A stretch of DNA of 64,000 bases from Paenibacillus psychroresistens (GCF_009728935.1 NZ_CP034235.1:590501-654500); one strand, 5' to 3'; counted from the first letter of the stretch, positions 24,732-34,437 are shown. Program-made: numbers and translations. The notes: a model not told the origin generated them from the sequence alone.

Positions 24732-24807
24732 AAGCAGACGCTTCTCCTCGATAGATGGATATTGGGGAGAACGCTGGCTTTTAGAGATTTGTGAAAGGAG
24801 ATAAACC

Positions 24808-27078
24808 ATGGCAACTGTCGGAGAAAGTTTAAAGCTTTATGACAATCTCTCCAAAGTGATGAAAAAAACGCAAATTTCTATAGAAGCTACCTTGAACGCA
24901 GCCAAGCGTTTGAGAGTTGAGTTTGAGAAGAGAATTGTGCTAGATGTCAATGTAACCAATGCAATGAAGCATATTGAAAAAGTCAAGAAACACTTATCCG
25001 CTTTAAGCGGAGCGAAGAATGGGACAACGATTAAAGTCTCATTGGATACCTCTCATGTTTTAAAGCAGGTTAGCAGCTTAAAGTCGCAAATTAAGGATCG
25101 GATTGGGTCGATTACAGCTAAATTAAATATCGAAGTCCCCAAGACTTTAGAAAAACTAATGAAAAATGTGAATAAATCAGTGAAAAGTCCAACAACTGGA
25201 TTAGAAAATATTAAACCTCCTGGTTCAAGTGGGACAGAAAAGGGAATGAGTAAGCCAAACAGCAAATCTAGCGGTGTTTCCTTAACCGGAGGGGCGTTAA
25301 AAATGTTCGGTGGCATAAAAAACCTCGTTTCAGGTGCAATTGGACATTTAGGTGGAGGAAAGCAGATAATCTCTTCAACCATTGGCGGTGCGATGGAACA
25401 ACAAACCACAAAGGATACTATTAACCTGCGTGCCGGAAGTGAGGCGAGAGGGACGGCTATTTTTGATCAAGTATCCAAGCAAGCGTTAAAATTTGGTCAA
25501 AACGTAGAAGAGGCAATGTCAAATACGACAACATTTATGTCCAATACTAAAGATCCTAAGCAGCTAACTGATTTAAATCAGCTAGCTATGCGAATGGCTA
25601 AGCTGAATCCAGAAGAAGGCTCAAAAGGTGCAACTGCGGCTATTAAAAGCTTTATGGGTGGAGATTCCAAGGATCTTGAGGAGAAATTCAATATGAAAGG
25701 CAGTACTGTAAAAAACAGTGGTGCGATGAAAGCTGGTATATCGGGTGATTTGCAAGGCTTCATTAAAGGAATGGATAAGCTATTGGATCAAAGCGGTGTA
25801 ACAAAAGCTGCATTTGAGAAGATGGTAAATGGTCCGGCTGCCCAGTGGCAAAAAGCTACAGGTAATCTTAAGAATAGTTTGACGAATGCTGGTGTTGAGG
25901 CAATGAATGCACTCGGCCCACTTGGAGAAATGATCAATAAAGCCTTTGAATCCGGCAAGCTGCAGCCATTCTTTGATGTTTTATCTAATGGACTCACTTT
26001 AGTGGTTCAAGGAATAGTGTATTTGGTCGAACAAGCCCAATGGCTTTTTGGTGTTATGCAGGATAATTGGCCGCTCGTCCGAGCTGCGCTGCTTGCAGTA
26101 GCTGCAGTGATTACTGGTGTTGTGCTCATTGCATTGTTTGAGATGGCTGCAGGCTGGTTAGCTGCTGCTTGGCCGATTCTGTTAATTATCGCTGTAGTAG
26201 GGCTGCTTATTTATGCTATTCAATCTTTTGGTGTATCGACTGGGCAAATTGTAGGTGTAGTATTTGGTGTGTTCGGTGCGTTATTTGCTTATTTATACAA
26301 CTGTGTGGCTTTTATTTGGAATATTTTCGCTAGCTTTGCAGAATTTTTAATAAATCTATTTATTGACCCAGCTTATGCCGTGCAAAAGCTATTCTATGAT
26401 TTAGCAATGACTTTTCTTGGGCATTTGTATAGCATGCTCGTAGGGGTAGAAGATTTTGCTGGGGGGTTCATGTCGACTATATTAAAAGCGATCAACAAGG
26501 TAATAGAGGGATTAAACTGGTTAGGTAAAGCTAAGGCCAGAATATTTGGAGGTAGCTTTGAACCCTATAAGCTTCTTGATGAAACAAATGTACATGCAGT
26601 AAGTGATCAATTGAAAAATATGATGAACAAGGTAAAAGCTCCGACTAGCGATAAAAATGTTGTGAATGTTCCTAAAATGGTGGAGAAGGATCTAGGGGAT
26701 GCATTCAGCTCCAGTAAAGGCGCAGGCAAGGATTTGGTGGATAAACTATCTTCAATCAACATGCCAAAGATGAGTCCAGATAAATCTTTTAAAGATCCAA
26801 ATGCGACAACGAAAAGTTTAGGGGCAGATTCAACAATTGGCAAAGTGAATGAAGTTGGAAAAATTGGTGAAACGGTTGACGTCTCGAGTGAGGATTTGAA
26901 AGTAATGCGTGATCTTGCTGAAATGAAAAGCATTCAAAACTTTGTTACCCTTACTCCCACAGTCCATATCACTACAGGTGATATTCATGAGAAAGCAGAT
27001 ATTCAAGAGATTATTAGAGGAATTGAGAATACACTTGCCGGAAGTATCTCAACGTCTGCTCAAGGGGTGTATGCCTAA
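24808..27078 (+). CDS. Tape measure protein (XkdO-like)
   Basis: A 756-residue tail length tape measure protein. The N-terminal half is alpha-helical with Lys-rich coiled coils. A Gly-rich stretch (GGIKNLVSGAIGHLGGGKQ) follows, then a domain with FMSNTKDPKQLTDLNQLAMRM. Hydrophobic segments lie at about 425-460 and 475-515 (AALLAVAAVITGVVLIALF, IVGVVFGVFGALFAYLYN). It is short compared with XkdO (about 1330), predicting a short particle. It starts after AAAGGAG, 76 bases past the frameshift ORF, and its stop overlaps the next ATG by one base. Confidence 0.92.
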   Translation: MATVGESLKLYDNLSKVMKKTQISIEATLNAAKRLRVEFEKRIVLDVNVTNAMKHIEKVKKHLSALSGAKNGTTIKVSLDTSHVLKQVSSLKSQIKDRIGSITAKLNIEVPKTLEKLMKNVNKSVKSPTTGLENIKPPGSSGTEKGMSKPNSKSSGVSLTGGALKMFGGIKNLVSGAIGHLGGGKQIISSTIGGAMEQQTTKDTINLRAGSEARGTAIFDQVSKQALKFGQNVEEAMSNTTTFMSNTKDPKQLTDLNQLAMRMAKLNPEEGSKGATAAIKSFMGGDSKDLEEKFNMKGSTVKNSGAMKAGISGDLQGFIKGMDKLLDQSGVTKAAFEKMVNGPAAQWQKATGNLKNSLTNAGVEAMNALGPLGEMINKAFESGKLQPFFDVLSNGLTLVVQGIVYLVEQAQWLFGVMQDNWPLVRAALLAVAAVITGVVLIALFEMAAGWLAAAWPILLIIAVVGLLIYAIQSFGVSTGQIVGVVFGVFGALFAYLYNCVAFIWNIFASFAEFLINLFIDPAYAVQKLFYDLAMTFLGHLYSMLVGVEDFAGGFMSTILKAINKVIEGLNWLGKAKARIFGGSFEPYKLLDETNVHAVSDQLKNMMNKVKAPTSDKNVVNVPKMVEKDLGDAFSSSKGAGKDLVDKLSSINMPKMSPDKSFKDPNATTKSLGADSTIGKVNEVGKIGETVDVSSEDLKVMRDLAEMKSIQNFVTLTPTVHITTGDIHEKADIQEIIRGIENTLAGSISTSAQGVYA

Positions 27079-27812
27079 TGGCTGATAATTTAGCTATAAA
27101 GGTGGTTGAGAATAAATTTGCTATTGAATTAAGCTTTAATTACCGAGCTGTTTCTTTTATCCTGCCTATTAACCCAGAAACTATCGATATTAAAGAAAGT
27201 GGCAAAGGAAAGACGTACGATATAGTGGGCAAAGGTGGAGGAACCTCAGAAACTAGAGCTGGAGAAATAAATGTCATCCAAAACCCAGCTTTGACAGAAA
27301 TAAGCTTTAGCAGCAACTTCCCTGCTTCATATTATCCTGCCGTAATTGTCAAAGAAGGAGCGCTGCAGCTGCCTTCGTATTATCTGGGGAGAATAAAAGA
27401 ATGGCTAAGGAGTAACCAGCCCATTCGTATTCATATTGTTAGCTCAAGCTTTGTCATTGATATCCCTGCATCTATCGAAAAATTCGATTGGAAAGAGGTT
27501 GCAGGATCACCGGGGGATATTGAATATAACATAAGCCTGAAGGAATACGTCTATTACTCCGCTATAAAAGCTAAAGTGGTTACAGCCGCCAGTAAACAGG
27601 TGCTTATTAAGAAGCCTAAAGTACGCCCGGATGAACGGAGCAGACCCGATACGTATACCCTCAAAGCAGGAGATACCTTAATAAAAATAGCTATGAATTT
27701 TTTTAATGCCGACAGCTCGCGATATAAAGATATTCAAAAGCTGAATGGTATAACGGACGCGCAATTAAAAAGCTTACAAATAGGGCGTGTTATCAAGCTC
27801 CCTAAGAATTGA
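27078..27812 (+). CDS. LysM-domain tail protein (XkdP-like)
   Basis: A 244-residue tail protein. The N-terminal domain (1-175) contains SFILPINPETIDIKESGKGKTYDI. The C-terminus (about 190-243) is a LysM module (DTYTLKAGDTLIKIAMNFF, ...IGRVIKLP). In contractile tails this protein joins the tube end to the baseplate hub, like gp53/XkdP. The ATG overlaps the tape-measure stop codon. It is in the normal XkdO-P-Q order. Confidence 0.92.
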   Translation: MADNLAIKVVENKFAIELSFNYRAVSFILPINPETIDIKESGKGKTYDIVGKGGGTSETRAGEINVIQNPALTEISFSSNFPASYYPAVIVKEGALQLPSYYLGRIKEWLRSNQPIRIHIVSSSFVIDIPASIEKFDWKEVAGSPGDIEYNISLKEYVYYSAIKAKVVTAASKQVLIKKPKVRPDERSRPDTYTLKAGDTLIKIAMNFFNADSSRYKDIQKLNGITDAQLKSLQIGRVIKLPKN

Positions 27813-27822
27813 GGTGAATGAG

Positions 27823-28794
27823 ATGCTTGAGATTATTATTGATAATCGGAATGGCAACCTATGGGATATTTCTGGAATTTCTTCTGATGCGAGCTACAAG
27901 ACAAGTCGAGTAGGAAAGGCCTCATCTTTTGAATTTACAATTGCAACGGGGGGCTTAAATGAAGATAAATCCTTTAAGCTGGGCAATGGTGATGTTATCC
28001 GAGTGACTAAAGATGGCTTTCCTTTGTTTTATGGCTATATTTTTAGCTTGGATAGTGGGAGGGATGAAGCTGTAAAGGTAACGGCTTATGATCAAATTCG
28101 TTATTTAATGGGAAATGGCGGTTATAAGTTTAGTTTGGGTACTGCAGGTGACTATATAAGGCGTATAGCAGCTGAAAAAGGACTGCAAATCGGATTTCTT
28201 GCTGATACGGGCCATAAGATTCCGCCTACTATCGAAGATGGTACAAAGCTGCTGGATATGATCTGTAATGCTATTTCCAAAACGCTCATGGAAACAAAAC
28301 GGATTTATATTTTTTATGATGATTTTGGCCGACTTATGCTCCGAGATATGGCTGATTGGAAACTCAACCTTTTAATAGGGGATTCAAGCCTTGTTTACGA
28401 TTACAAGCTAAAGCGATCCATTGATAGTGAGACATATAATCGTATCAGGCTCGCCCAAGGGAAATTAGATGAAGGGAAGAGAGGCATTTATATTGTTCAG
28501 GATAGCGCAACAATTGCACAATGGGGGCAGCTGGAGTATTACCAAAAGATAGATGACAAAATGAACTTAGCTCAAATTAATCAGAGCTTAGACAATTTAC
28601 TGGAGTTAAAAAATCGCGAGTCCAGAAGCTTCAATATTGAAGCATTGGGTGATTTAACTGTAAGGGCTGGTTGCAGCATTTGCATTAATATTCAGGCTAA
28701 AGCGATTAATAGTTATTTTCTGGTTGAAGAATGCACGCATAAATTTGATGGATTGGATCATACCATGTCTCTGGAACTGAGGGTGTATGGATGA
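27823..28794 (+). CDS. Baseplate hub protein (XkdQ-like)
   Basis: A 323-residue hub protein (XkdQ/YqbQ family, functionally like T4 gp27). It contains FEFTIATGGLNEDKSFKLGNGDVIRVTKDG near the N-terminus and LGDLTVRAGCSICINIQAK and DGLDHTMSLELRVYG near the C-terminus. I start at ATG 27823 after GAGGTGA; an earlier in-frame TTG at 27787 would overlap the LysM gene. The stop overlaps the next ATG by 4 bases. It forms the platform that receives the tube and spike. Confidence 0.9.
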   Translation: MLEIIIDNRNGNLWDISGISSDASYKTSRVGKASSFEFTIATGGLNEDKSFKLGNGDVIRVTKDGFPLFYGYIFSLDSGRDEAVKVTAYDQIRYLMGNGGYKFSLGTAGDYIRRIAAEKGLQIGFLADTGHKIPPTIEDGTKLLDMICNAISKTLMETKRIYIFYDDFGRLMLRDMADWKLNLLIGDSSLVYDYKLKRSIDSETYNRIRLAQGKLDEGKRGIYIVQDSATIAQWGQLEYYQKIDDKMNLAQINQSLDNLLELKNRESRSFNIEALGDLTVRAGCSICINIQAKAINSYFLVEECTHKFDGLDHTMSLELRVYG

Positions 28795-29090
28795 AACTCT
28801 TAAATTTAATTAAACAGGCAAGTATTGGAGCTGTAGAAGCAGGGAATCCGATGAACGTCCAATTTGGTATGGTCTCCAGCATGAATCCTCTCGAAGTGAA
28901 CTTAGATCAAAGGTTCACACTTGAAGAGGATTTTTTGATTGTTCCGGATACACTGACTGAGCTGATAATAACAATTGGCTCAACGGAATATACCATCAGA
29001 CGCGGATTGGAGCTTGGAGATAAAGTCATTTTACTGCGCGTTCAAGGTGGACAGCAATTTATTATTTTGGATAGGGTGGTGGGGGTATGA
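28791..29090 (+). CDS. Baseplate protein, DUF2577/XkdR-like
   Basis: A 99-residue protein of the DUF2577 (XkdR) type, an OB-fold-like hub component. It contains MNVQFGMVSSMNPLEVNLDQRF, LIVPDTLTEL and LGDKVILLRVQGGQQFIILDRV. Start and stop each overlap the neighbouring gene by 4 bases (ATGA), showing tight coupling. It probably contributes to the central spike/hub complex. Confidence 0.87.
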   Translation: MKLLNLIKQASIGAVEAGNPMNVQFGMVSSMNPLEVNLDQRFTLEEDFLIVPDTLTELIITIGSTEYTIRRGLELGDKVILLRVQGGQQFIILDRVVGV

Positions 29091-29482
29091 TCCCACAAGG
29101 TGGCATAGGCAATACCCAAGAGTTAGAGGAAGGGCAAATACCTAGCAAGACCTACCGAATGGACGTAACAAGCCAACGTATTGTTGGTTTCGTTGATGGT
29201 TTGGAGGCCATAAAGCAAGCGGTGTTTAAAATACTCCAAACAGAACGATTTGCGTATCCCATTTATAGTGGGAATTATGGCAGTGAATTCGCAGCTGCAA
29301 TTGGACGAGATTCTATTCTTGTTGAATCCAGGCTAACTAGAATTATTCAAGAGGCTTTATTGCAAGATGACCGTATTACAGATATCCAAGACTTACAAAT
29401 AACATTTCTCGGAGATGAAGCAACTGCAGCATTCACAGTGGTCTCACAATTCGGGAGCTTTCAAGTCGTACAGGAGGTGTAG
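29087..29482 (+). CDS. Baseplate wedge protein, DUF2634/XkdS-like (gp25-like)
   Basis: A 131-residue protein of the DUF2634 (XkdS) family, related to T4 gp25-like lysozyme-fold baseplate proteins. It contains KTYRMDVTSQRIVGFVDGLEAIKQAVFKIL and TERFAYPIYSGNYGSEF, with a basic helix LTRIIQEALLQDDRI. It nucleates sheath assembly at the baseplate. It overlaps the previous gene by 4 bases and is followed by the baseplate J gene 3 bases later. Confidence 0.9.
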   Translation: MIPQGGIGNTQELEEGQIPSKTYRMDVTSQRIVGFVDGLEAIKQAVFKILQTERFAYPIYSGNYGSEFAAAIGRDSILVESRLTRIIQEALLQDDRITDIQDLQITFLGDEATAAFTVVSQFGSFQVVQEV

Positions 29483-29485
29483 AAA

Positions 29486-30538
29486 ATGTATGAAGCTCAA
29501 ACGTTTGAAGAGATTTTAACAAGGATGCTGGATAGTGTGCCTAATGATGTAGATAAGCGAGAGGGTAGTATTATTTATGATGCCTTATCCCCTGCGGCTG
29601 CTGAGCTAGCACAAGCCTATATCGAAATGGATAGTAATATTAATCTCTTCTTTACTGACTCATCAAGCGGGGACTACTTAGAAAAACGTGCTTTGGATTA
29701 TGGATTAATTAGGGATCCTGCAACACAAGCTCAAAGGAAAGGTTTATTTTTCAGCAGCCCAGGTGTGCTTTTTGATATACCTATTGCCAGCCGATTTTCA
29801 ATTGATAGTCAGAATTATACTGTGACGGAACGGATCTCTTTAGGGACATTTATCTTGGAGTGTGAAAGTTTCGGGGTGATTGGAAATCAAGATTATGGGA
29901 GCATGCTTCCGCTTGATTACATTTCTGGTTTGGTTGATGTACAGCTGGCAGATGTAATTGTTCCTGGTGAGGAAAGTGAGAATGATGATGCCTTTCGTCA
30001 AAGGATACTTTTGCATGCGCGGTTTCCTTCGGCTTCTGGGAATAAATCGGATTATATTAATTGGTCGCTTGAGGTTCCAGGTGTAGGTGGAGCGCAAGTT
30101 GTTCCATTGGCATATGGACCTGGTACGGTAGGGATCACGATTGTAGATTCTGATGCAAAGCCTGCCAGCATTCAGCTTATCGCCGATGTTCAGAATTATA
30201 TTTCCCCAGTGACTGGGGATGGCAAAGCCCCTATTCTCTCAGGTGTCACTGTTGTAACAGCAATTGGAGTTGCGGTAGACGTGACGTCAGCTATTGTTTT
30301 AGTTAGCGGCTACACGTTATTACAGGTTAAAGCTACATTTGAAACAGCCGTAATTGCCTATTTGAAAAGCATTGCTTTTGCTGCAGATCCAACAGTGAAA
30401 TACACACGAATAGGTTCATTGCTTTCAGAAACCCTTGGTGTCCAGGATTATTCTGGATTATTGATCAATGGTGGGGTAGCGAATGTTTCCGTTATTGCTG
30501 GACGTGTGGCAGTTAAAGGGACGGTGACATTAACTTGA
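29486..30538 (+). CDS. Baseplate J-family protein (XkdT-like)
   Basis: A 350-residue wedge protein of the baseplate_J (gpJ/XkdT) family. It contains VPNDVDKREGSIIYDALSP, NLFFTDSSSGDYLEKRALDYGL, and the conserved ENDDAFRQRIL and ASGNKSDYINWSLEVPGVGGAQV segments. It links the hub to the tail fibres. The ribosome site is AGGAGG. The stop codon overlaps the TTG start of the next gene. Confidence 0.93.
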   Translation: MYEAQTFEEILTRMLDSVPNDVDKREGSIIYDALSPAAAELAQAYIEMDSNINLFFTDSSSGDYLEKRALDYGLIRDPATQAQRKGLFFSSPGVLFDIPIASRFSIDSQNYTVTERISLGTFILECESFGVIGNQDYGSMLPLDYISGLVDVQLADVIVPGEESENDDAFRQRILLHARFPSASGNKSDYINWSLEVPGVGGAQVVPLAYGPGTVGITIVDSDAKPASIQLIADVQNYISPVTGDGKAPILSGVTVVTAIGVAVDVTSAIVLVSGYTLLQVKATFETAVIAYLKSIAFAADPTVKYTRIGSLLSETLGVQDYSGLLINGGVANVSVIAGRVAVKGTVTLT

Positions 30539-31110
30539 GTGTCTTCCCTGTAACTAGCGAAAAAGGGCTGGAAATGCTTTCTAGCCTTCCTGCCTTTTAT
30601 GAAATATTCCGTGAGGTTCGAATTATTAATCAAATAGAGGGTGCAGAGCTAGATGATGTGTTCCAATCTGTGGATGACGTACTTAATCAGGTCTTTATCG
30701 ATACCGCATCCTGGGGGCTGGCTCGTTGGGAATTCGAACTTGGCATTCCCACAAACCTCAGTAAACCTTTAGAACAGAGACGAAGTGTAGTGCTGTCTAA
30801 AAGGCGAGGTTATGGAACCGTAACAGTTGGCTTAGTGAAGAACGTGGCAGAGGCTTATGCGAATGGTGAGGTTTCCGTTACGGAAGACAATGCTAATTAC
30901 TTGGTCATCATAAAATTTATCAGCACCCACGGCATCCCTGAGAATTTGGCAGATATCCAGAATGCTTTACGGGATTTGATTCCGGCTCATTTAGCCATTT
31001 CTTATGAGTTTAATTACTTCATTTGGAACGAATTGGATGCGCTTAGTAAGTCATGGGATCAAACAGACGCATTCGGTTTTACATGGGATCAATGGGATAT
31101 TTACTCATAA
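30535..31110 (+). CDS. Tail protein, DUF2313/XkdU (YmfQ)-like
   Basis: A 191-residue protein of the DUF2313/YmfQ (XkdU) family, corresponding to tail protein I of P2-like phages, which connects baseplate J to the fibre. It contains DDVLNQVFIDTASWGLARWEFELGIP, RRSVVLSKRRGYGTVT and a Trp-rich C-terminus (WDQTDAFGFTWDQWD). The TTG start at 30535 overlaps the upstream TGA (TTGA); no ATG with a ribosome site is available nearby. Order matches PBSX xkdT-U. Confidence 0.9.
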   Translation: MSVFPVTSEKGLEMLSSLPAFYEIFREVRIINQIEGAELDDVFQSVDDVLNQVFIDTASWGLARWEFELGIPTNLSKPLEQRRSVVLSKRRGYGTVTVGLVKNVAEAYANGEVSVTEDNANYLVIIKFISTHGIPENLADIQNALRDLIPAHLAISYEFNYFIWNELDALSKSWDQTDAFGFTWDQWDIYS

Positions 31111-31133
31111 AATAGAGTCAGGAGGAAAAATTC

Positions 31134-32474
31134 ATGTCAACACAAACGAACAAACTCGCTTTGTTAAAACCAGCTGGAAATGAAGCGAATACGAGAGCAA
31201 ATTATAATGCTTTAATAGATCAAATTGATGCAGTTGCTATGAAGGATGCTTTTTATTGTAAATCTGCTGTTTATAACAGTGGGACAAGCAAGATTGATGT
31301 AACGATTGGTTCAGGAACAATTGTATTCTTACAAACGGTTGTTACTAAATCAGCTGACAGTGTTTATTCAATAACTACTCCAGCAATCAACACAAGCTAT
31401 TATGTCTACTTGAGTAACGCAGGACTGTTTTCTAGTAACACAACAGGTGTAGAGGTTGATGGTGCGATAATGGTATGGAAGGTAATCGTAGGGTCTACTT
31501 TGGCGGCCATTACATTACTTGATCTGCGAAGTATTGTTTCTGGATCGGCCCAAACGGTAAAAGATTTGTTGGATGCACATTCTGCCAGAGTCGATAATCC
31601 GCATTTAACAACAGCGGCACAAATTGGGGCATTGCCAATTGGTGGGGGAACATTAAGTGGCGCATTAATTTTAAATTCAGATCCTGTATCAGCATTTCAA
31701 GCAGTTACTAAGCAATATGTAGATGCCTATGCCCTTGGCTTAGATACAAAAGTATCTGTTCGAGCAGTTGCAGTTACAAACATTGTATTAAGTGGGACAC
31801 AAACTATTGACGGTGTAGTTGTAATTGTTGGCAACCGTGTCCTTGCTGTTGGGCAAACGACAGCATCACAGAACGGGATTTATGTTGTTTCCGCTGGGGC
31901 ATGGACTCGTTCATCCGATGCGGATACATCTGCGGAAGTTACTAGTGGCATGTATACGTATATTGAAGAGGGAACAACATTTGGAAAGAACGGATATAGT
32001 TTAATCACACCAGATCCGATTGTGCTTGGAACAACTTCATTAACCTTCTCATTATTTAATGGTCCTGGATCAGTCACAGTAGGAGTAAATTTAGTCAAGT
32101 CGGGAAATCAAATATCGTTATCTCCTTCAGTGGTGCTTGGGGGAGAAATGGATGCAGGAGCACATACTATTGGCTTTACAGAATTTGATAACGGGAATAG
32201 TGGAGCAGCTAAAACAATTGATTTTCGGTTAAGTAACAAACAAAAAGTAGCAATAAACGCAAGCACAGTATTGACGTTTACAGCACCTTCGAAACCCTGC
32301 AGCTTAACTTTAAAGTTGACTTATGCTGGCGCGTTTACAGTAACTCTGCCCTCACATAAGAAACCAGGTGGAGTTGCATTAACCTTCAGTAGTGTCAATT
32401 TAGCTGTGGATATACTCTCCATATACTGGGACGGCACAAGCTATTATATTATGAATAGCCTTGCTTGGTCATAA
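31134..32474 (+). CDS. Tail fibre protein 1
   Basis: A 446-residue fibre protein. The N-terminus (TQTNKLALLKPAGNEANTRANYNALIDQID) resembles baseplate-attachment ends of Firmicute tail fibres. It contains the short fibre repeat PIGGGTLSGALILNSDPVSAFQAVTKQYVD, as found in many fibres, then a beta-rich C-terminal half rich in Thr/Ser/Val. The ribosome site is AGGAGG. This protein probably forms the trimeric rod and, with the following gene, determines which cells the particle binds. Target unknown. Confidence 0.87.
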   Translation: MSTQTNKLALLKPAGNEANTRANYNALIDQIDAVAMKDAFYCKSAVYNSGTSKIDVTIGSGTIVFLQTVVTKSADSVYSITTPAINTSYYVYLSNAGLFSSNTTGVEVDGAIMVWKVIVGSTLAAITLLDLRSIVSGSAQTVKDLLDAHSARVDNPHLTTAAQIGALPIGGGTLSGALILNSDPVSAFQAVTKQYVDAYALGLDTKVSVRAVAVTNIVLSGTQTIDGVVVIVGNRVLAVGQTTASQNGIYVVSAGAWTRSSDADTSAEVTSGMYTYIEEGTTFGKNGYSLITPDPIVLGTTSLTFSLFNGPGSVTVGVNLVKSGNQISLSPSVVLGGEMDAGAHTIGFTEFDNGNSGAAKTIDFRLSNKQKVAINASTVLTFTAPSKPCSLTLKLTYAGAFTVTLPSHKKPGGVALTFSSVNLAVDILSIYWDGTSYYIMNSLAWS

Positions 32475-32486
32475 GGAGCTGGTTAT

Positions 32487-33935
32487 GTGACAATTACTAA
32501 TAACACAATTGAAAATACTGTAACTCAATCTAGTAGGAATTCTGTTAGCGGCGCGGCAAGAACAATAGTGTTTATGACATTTAGCCCACTTATAAGCGGG
32601 GTAAGTTTAGTTTATTATAGTGAAACTTTATGGCATATAGCTGGAAGTCCTTGTACATTTGTAGGCTTAAACATTCAGCTTATTCGAACTTCTGATAGTG
32701 TCGTTATGGCTACAGGAACAGCTTCTGGAATTACTAGTGGGGTTGCACCAAGCATTGGAAATATAACTTTCAGCCCAACTGTTACATTAGTAAGTGGAGT
32801 CCAATATAAAATCACATTTGCCTATACTTCATACAGCGGAGGGGGTCTTTATTATTGGGGTACAACAGGCACGACGAAAAACAATACACAAATACAAATT
32901 TATCAACCGGGTTCATTTGATGGCCAAGGGTATTTAAATTACAACGTATTTACCAACACAGCACCAAATGCTCCAACTTTAACTGGTTCTAATAGCGGTC
33001 TTTCTACTACTGTTAATTGGAACTTTAGCGATCCTGATGCTGGCGATACTCAAGGTTGGTTTAGATATCAAGTATGTTCAAACAATTTATTTAACGGGAC
33101 TGGGACTGCGTGGGGTGATACTGGACAACAAGCTGGAAATAATTTAACTTATTCGGATGGCAAACCAAAAGGAACTTGGTATTTTCGTGTTATGGTATGG
33201 GATGCTGCTGGAGTTGCCTCGCCTTGGTCAAACACACTTGTACTTAATACCAACTCAGGTCCAAATGCACCAACGATCACATCGCCGACTTCTGGGCAAC
33301 ACGTTGCAACACAAACGCCGGCAATATCATGGACGTTTAGCGATCCTGACGGCGGTGATGCACAAAGTGCCTTCGCAGTTGAAATCGTTAACTCTGCGTA
33401 TAACGCAGTTCTCTGGACTAGCGGATGGATTACTGGTGTTGCCACTCGAAGCTACACAATTCCTGTTGGAGCTGTTACTGGATATGGTACACACTACGTC
33501 CGAATGCAGGTCAAGGACACAGCAGGGACCATAAATGCTGCAAATGGAACAGGTGGTGGCGATGCCAATTACGGCAACATGATATTTTATGTAAATAAAC
33601 CCCCACTTGCTCCAACGTTGACAACACATGCAAACATTAATCCAAATCTAGGTCAATCCTTTTTATGGACCTTTAATGATACTGATGTTGGTGATACACA
33701 ATCAGCATATCAAGTTCAATGGCTGCGTGTTTCTGATAGTGTTGTTGTGCAAGATACCGGAAAACAAGTTAGTGCAGGATCATCGTTTAGTATCGCAGGA
33801 AATGCCTTTGTTGCTGGTATTCAGTACAAGTGGCAAGTTAGGACTTGGGATAATTATGACGTTGTAGGCCCTTATAGTGGTTTTTCTACTTTCTATACAT
33901 TTGCCCCTTCTTTAAGTTTTGGTACCGATTTTTAA
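32487..33935 (+). CDS. Tail fibre/receptor-binding protein 2 with Fn3-like repeats
   Basis: A 482-residue beta-rich protein. Residues about 1-155 form a jelly-roll-like N-terminal domain. Then come three repeats of about 100 residues, each starting (N/L)APT(L/I)T and carrying W-N/T-FSDPD-GD-QS/G plus a WDxxG-like turn, an Fn3-like pattern. No signal peptide. The GTG start at 32487 has AAGGAG 8 bases upstream, 12 bases after the previous stop. As the last structural gene before the lysis genes it is the most likely receptor-binding or specificity protein. No homologue is certain. Confidence 0.75.
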   Translation: MTITNNTIENTVTQSSRNSVSGAARTIVFMTFSPLISGVSLVYYSETLWHIAGSPCTFVGLNIQLIRTSDSVVMATGTASGITSGVAPSIGNITFSPTVTLVSGVQYKITFAYTSYSGGGLYYWGTTGTTKNNTQIQIYQPGSFDGQGYLNYNVFTNTAPNAPTLTGSNSGLSTTVNWNFSDPDAGDTQGWFRYQVCSNNLFNGTGTAWGDTGQQAGNNLTYSDGKPKGTWYFRVMVWDAAGVASPWSNTLVLNTNSGPNAPTITSPTSGQHVATQTPAISWTFSDPDGGDAQSAFAVEIVNSAYNAVLWTSGWITGVATRSYTIPVGAVTGYGTHYVRMQVKDTAGTINAANGTGGGDANYGNMIFYVNKPPLAPTLTTHANINPNLGQSFLWTFNDTDVGDTQSAYQVQWLRVSDSVVVQDTGKQVSAGSSFSIAGNAFVAGIQYKWQVRTWDNYDVVGPYSGFSTFYTFAPSLSFGTDF

Positions 33936-33990
33936 TAAGATTGTGATCATCCGTTCCATTAATATTTTTACTAGATTTTATGATCTTATG

Positions 33991-34018
33991 TAGCCCCTAG
34001 TATAACAGGGGCTATTTT
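33991..34018 (+). terminator. Hairpin between structural and lysis genes
   Basis: A perfect 8-bp stem TAGCCCCT / AGGGGCTA followed by TTTTAC. It may terminate or attenuate, separating expression of fibre genes from lysis genes. Confidence 0.6.
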
Positions 34019-34045
34019 ACGTTATTTTTGAAAGAGGTGATTATA

Positions 34046-34405
34046 GTGGGAAACGAAGAAGTACAATCCGAAATATTGCAAAGGCTTACTAGAGTGGAAA
34101 CTAAGCTGGATATGCAGCTTAATGCCAAGGACATTGCAAACGATGCTTTAGGGAGTGCTAAATCTGCCAGTATTAGATTAAATGAGTACAAGATTAAATT
34201 GGAAGAGGTGGATAGACACTTCGATAATGAGATTAAATCAATGAATAGAAAAATTGAAAGTGAAGTAAAAGAAATCGGCAAAACGAGAGATACCGATATA
34301 AAAGAATTAAAACTGGATAGACGCTGGCTAATCGGAACATTGATCACTGTAGGCTGCTTAATAGTTGCAGTTGTAACGTTGGCTATGAAGGTTTCAGGTA
34401 TGTAG
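34046..34405 (+). CDS. XhlA-like lysis-cassette membrane protein
   Basis: A 119-residue protein: an N-terminal coiled coil (VQSEILQRLTRVETKLDMQL) with long charged helices, and one C-terminal transmembrane helix (about 92-114, WLIGTLITVGCLIVAVVTLAM). This is the layout of XhlA (hemolysin XhlA family) of PBSX, which works with holin XhlB in host lysis. I choose GTG 34046 because AGAGGTGA precedes it; the in-frame TTG 34028 lacks a site. Confidence 0.85.
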   Translation: MGNEEVQSEILQRLTRVETKLDMQLNAKDIANDALGSAKSASIRLNEYKIKLEEVDRHFDNEIKSMNRKIESEVKEIGKTRDTDIKELKLDRRWLIGTLITVGCLIVAVVTLAMKVSGM

Positions 34406-34437
34406 ATAAATTATTTTTTTAAAATGGAGGTTTTAAA

